Source: Gammaproteobacteria bacterium
GTDB taxonomy: Bacteria > Pseudomonadota > Gammaproteobacteria > Steroidobacterales > GCA-2729495
Reading direction: 5' to 3'
DNA: 6,907 nucleotides
Assembly: GCA_030429685.1 (NCBI GenBank)
Contig: JAUIEY010000104.1
Span: 1-6,907 of the forward strand
Position 1 is the stretch's first letter. Each line of letters begins with the position of its first letter. Of the stretch, positions 5,667 to 6,907 are shown in pieces. The notes under the pieces are model-generated. The model ran no database searches and had not been told where the DNA came from. It worked only from the letters and a program-made list of their open reading frames with translations. A program made the position numbers and the translations under genes.

Positions 5667-6623
5667 ATGCAAGCACTGTCTATCCGCAATCTGACCAAAA
5701 CCTATGCCAATGGCGTGCAGGCGCTGCGCGGTATCGATCTGGATGTGGCCGAGGGCGATTTTTTTGCCCTGCTCGGCCCCAACGGGGCCGGGAAAAGCAC
5801 CGCGATTGGTATTGTCACGTCGCTGGTCAACAAGACCAGCGGCAGCGTAAAAATTTTTGGTCACGATATTGAGACCGAACTGGAACAGGCCAAGGCCTGT
5901 CTCGGTGTGGTGCCGCAGAAAATCAATCTGAATCAGTGGGACACAGTCTACAACTGCGTCTACAACCCGGCCGGCTTCTACGGCCTGAGCGCGCAGCGCT
6001 CCCGTGAACGCACCGAAACCTGCCTGCGTGAACTGCAGCTGTGGGAGCGGCGCAAGGAAACCGCACGTAATTTGTCCGGCGGCATGAAACGGCGCCTGAT
6101 GATTGCGCGGGCGCTGGTGCACGAACCGCGTCTGCTGATTCTTGACGAGCCCACGGCCGGCGTGGATATCGAAATCCGTCGTTCCATGTGGGAATTTCTG
6201 CGCCGGATTAACGAACAGGGCACCACTATTATTCTCACCACGCACTATCTGGAAGAGGCGGAAAATCTGTGCCGCCATGTCGGCATTATCGATGCCGGCA
6301 GTATTGTCGAGAACGATCGCATGTCGGCGGTGCTGCGCAAGCTGCACCAGGAAGTTTTCGTGCTCAACCTCGCCGCTGCCGTGCCGCCGGATCTGCAGCT
6401 CAATGGTTTTAATCCGGTGGTGCTTACCGAGCATGAAATCGAGGTGGAAATGCACAAGGACAGCAACCTGAACCGGTTGTTTGAGGCGTTGTCGGCCGCC
6501 GGTGTGCAGGTTACCAGTATGCGCAACAAGACCAACCGTCTGGAAGAACTGTTTATGCGGCTGGTGGAACGGCGTGACCGGGAACGTACCCGTGAGGTCG
6601 CTGAACCGGAGCAGCAGCTCTGA
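5667..6623 (+). CDS. yadG: ABC transporter ATP-binding protein YadG
   Basis: This is the ATPase subunit of the YadGH ABC-2 type exporter, whose substrate is not established. From ATG 5667 it has 318 residues (E. coli YadG is about 308). Motifs: Walker A GPNGAGKST (37-45), Q-loop Q84, signature LSGGMKRR (136-143), Walker B LLILDEP (156-162), and the switch histidine H193 in LTTHYLEEAE. NKTSG and RNKTNRLEELF near the end are very close to YadG. ATG 5667 gives MQALSIRN, which lines up with the YadG start. ATG 5649 is an in-frame alternative six codons up with a slightly better GGA upstream. The stop overlaps the yadH ATG by one base (TGATG), so the two subunits are made together. The C-terminal tail is charged and variable. 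Confidence 0.93.
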   Translation: MQALSIRNLTKTYANGVQALRGIDLDVAEGDFFALLGPNGAGKSTAIGIVTSLVNKTSGSVKIFGHDIETELEQAKACLGVVPQKINLNQWDTVYNCVYNPAGFYGLSAQRSRERTETCLRELQLWERRKETARNLSGGMKRRLMIARALVHEPRLLILDEPTAGVDIEIRRSMWEFLRRINEQGTTIILTTHYLEEAENLCRHVGIIDAGSIVENDRMSAVLRKLHQEVFVLNLAAAVPPDLQLNGFNPVVLTEHEIEVEMHKDSNLNRLFEALSAAGVQVTSMRNKTNRLEELFMRLVERRDRERTREVAEPEQQL

Positions 6624-6907
6624 TGGATGCCCGCGGACAGGTGCGTGCCCTGGCGGTGGTCGCGCGCAAGGAAACCGTGCGTATCCTGCGTATCTGGATT
6701 CAGACCATTGTGCCGCCCGTCATCACCATGACGTTGTACTTTGTGATTTTCGGCAATTTAATAGGCCGGCGTATCGGCGAGATGGGCGGCTTCGATTACA
6801 TGCAGTACATGGCGCCCGGGTTGATCATGATGTCGGTGATATCCAATTCCTATGGCAACGTGGTGTCGTCATTTTTTGGTGCCAAATTTCAGGGTCACCT
6901 GCAGGAA
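6623..6907 (+). CDS. yadH: ABC-2 type permease YadH (C-terminus outside window)
   Basis: This is the membrane subunit of the YadGH exporter. The first 95 residues are present and open to the right edge. The arrangement is a cytoplasmic start with a KETVRILRIW amphipathic segment (16-25), a first membrane helix starting about residue 28 (TIVPPVITMTLYFVIFGNL), a loop with GRRIGEMGGFDYMQYMAPG, then a second hydrophobic segment (GLIMMSVI). These blocks match YadH closely. The ATG overlaps the yadG stop, and GGAG lies 11 bases upstream inside yadG. There is nothing odd in the visible part. Confidence 0.92.
   Translation, partial: MDARGQVRALAVVARKETVRILRIWIQTIVPPVITMTLYFVIFGNLIGRRIGEMGGFDYMQYMAPGLIMMSVISNSYGNVVSSFFGAKFQGHLQE

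Noticed and set aside
5454..6455. A 333-codon open frame on the minus strand opposite yadG
   Set aside because: It is antisense to an unmistakable ABC ATPase with all motifs intact. Its translation shows no domain and is rich in His, Gln and Arg, as expected of a shadow frame in GC-rich DNA.

Overview
The window looks like chromosomal DNA from a gammaproteobacterium: moderately GC-rich, densely packed, with a clear YadG/YadH transporter pair, a NudC-type NADH pyrophosphatase and an ArgR repressor. A PEP-CTERM sorting tail on one secreted protein implies that the host has an exosortase system, which many environmental, exopolysaccharide-producing proteobacteria do. The ArgG belongs by motif to the Xanthomonadales/Bacteroidetes-like branch. 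I cannot name a genus. There are no tRNA or rRNA genes, no CRISPR array and no insertion sequence.

Left part (1-2500, minus strand): an arginine block. A strong sigma70-like promoter (-35 at 2462-2457, -10 at 2440-2435) drives argR, then argG 20 bp later, then a P-loop protein of unknown function 4 bp after argG that runs off the left edge. The promoter's -10 box covers the upstream ATG-ATG of the argR frame, so the real argR start is at 2400. The end of argG carries three copies of a 15-bp tandem repeat that encode an RSTGD tail.

Middle (2500-4250): a plus-strand gene for a secreted PEP-CTERM protein with a GTG start converges on, and overlaps by 39 bp, a minus-strand nudC. The apparent N-terminus of NudC extends upstream of its first canonical start (GTG 4205), back to a good ribosome binding site followed by ATC.

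The most unusual part is 4251-5577. A minus-strand FlhC-family gene (four-cysteine zinc site, FlhC N-terminal helix pattern) and a plus-strand gene that I read as two FlhD-like domains in tandem are transcribed away from each other. They share a 157-bp AT-rich intergenic region holding a perfect 7-bp inverted repeat. Classical flhDC is a co-directional operon with a single-domain FlhD. Here the order, orientation and domain count all differ, and no flagellar gene is in view. nudC lies immediately downstream of the FlhC-like gene and may be co-transcribed with it.

Right part (5600-6907, plus strand): after a GC hairpin comes a yadG ABC ATPase, translationally coupled by a one-base overlap to a yadH ABC-2 permease cut by the window edge.
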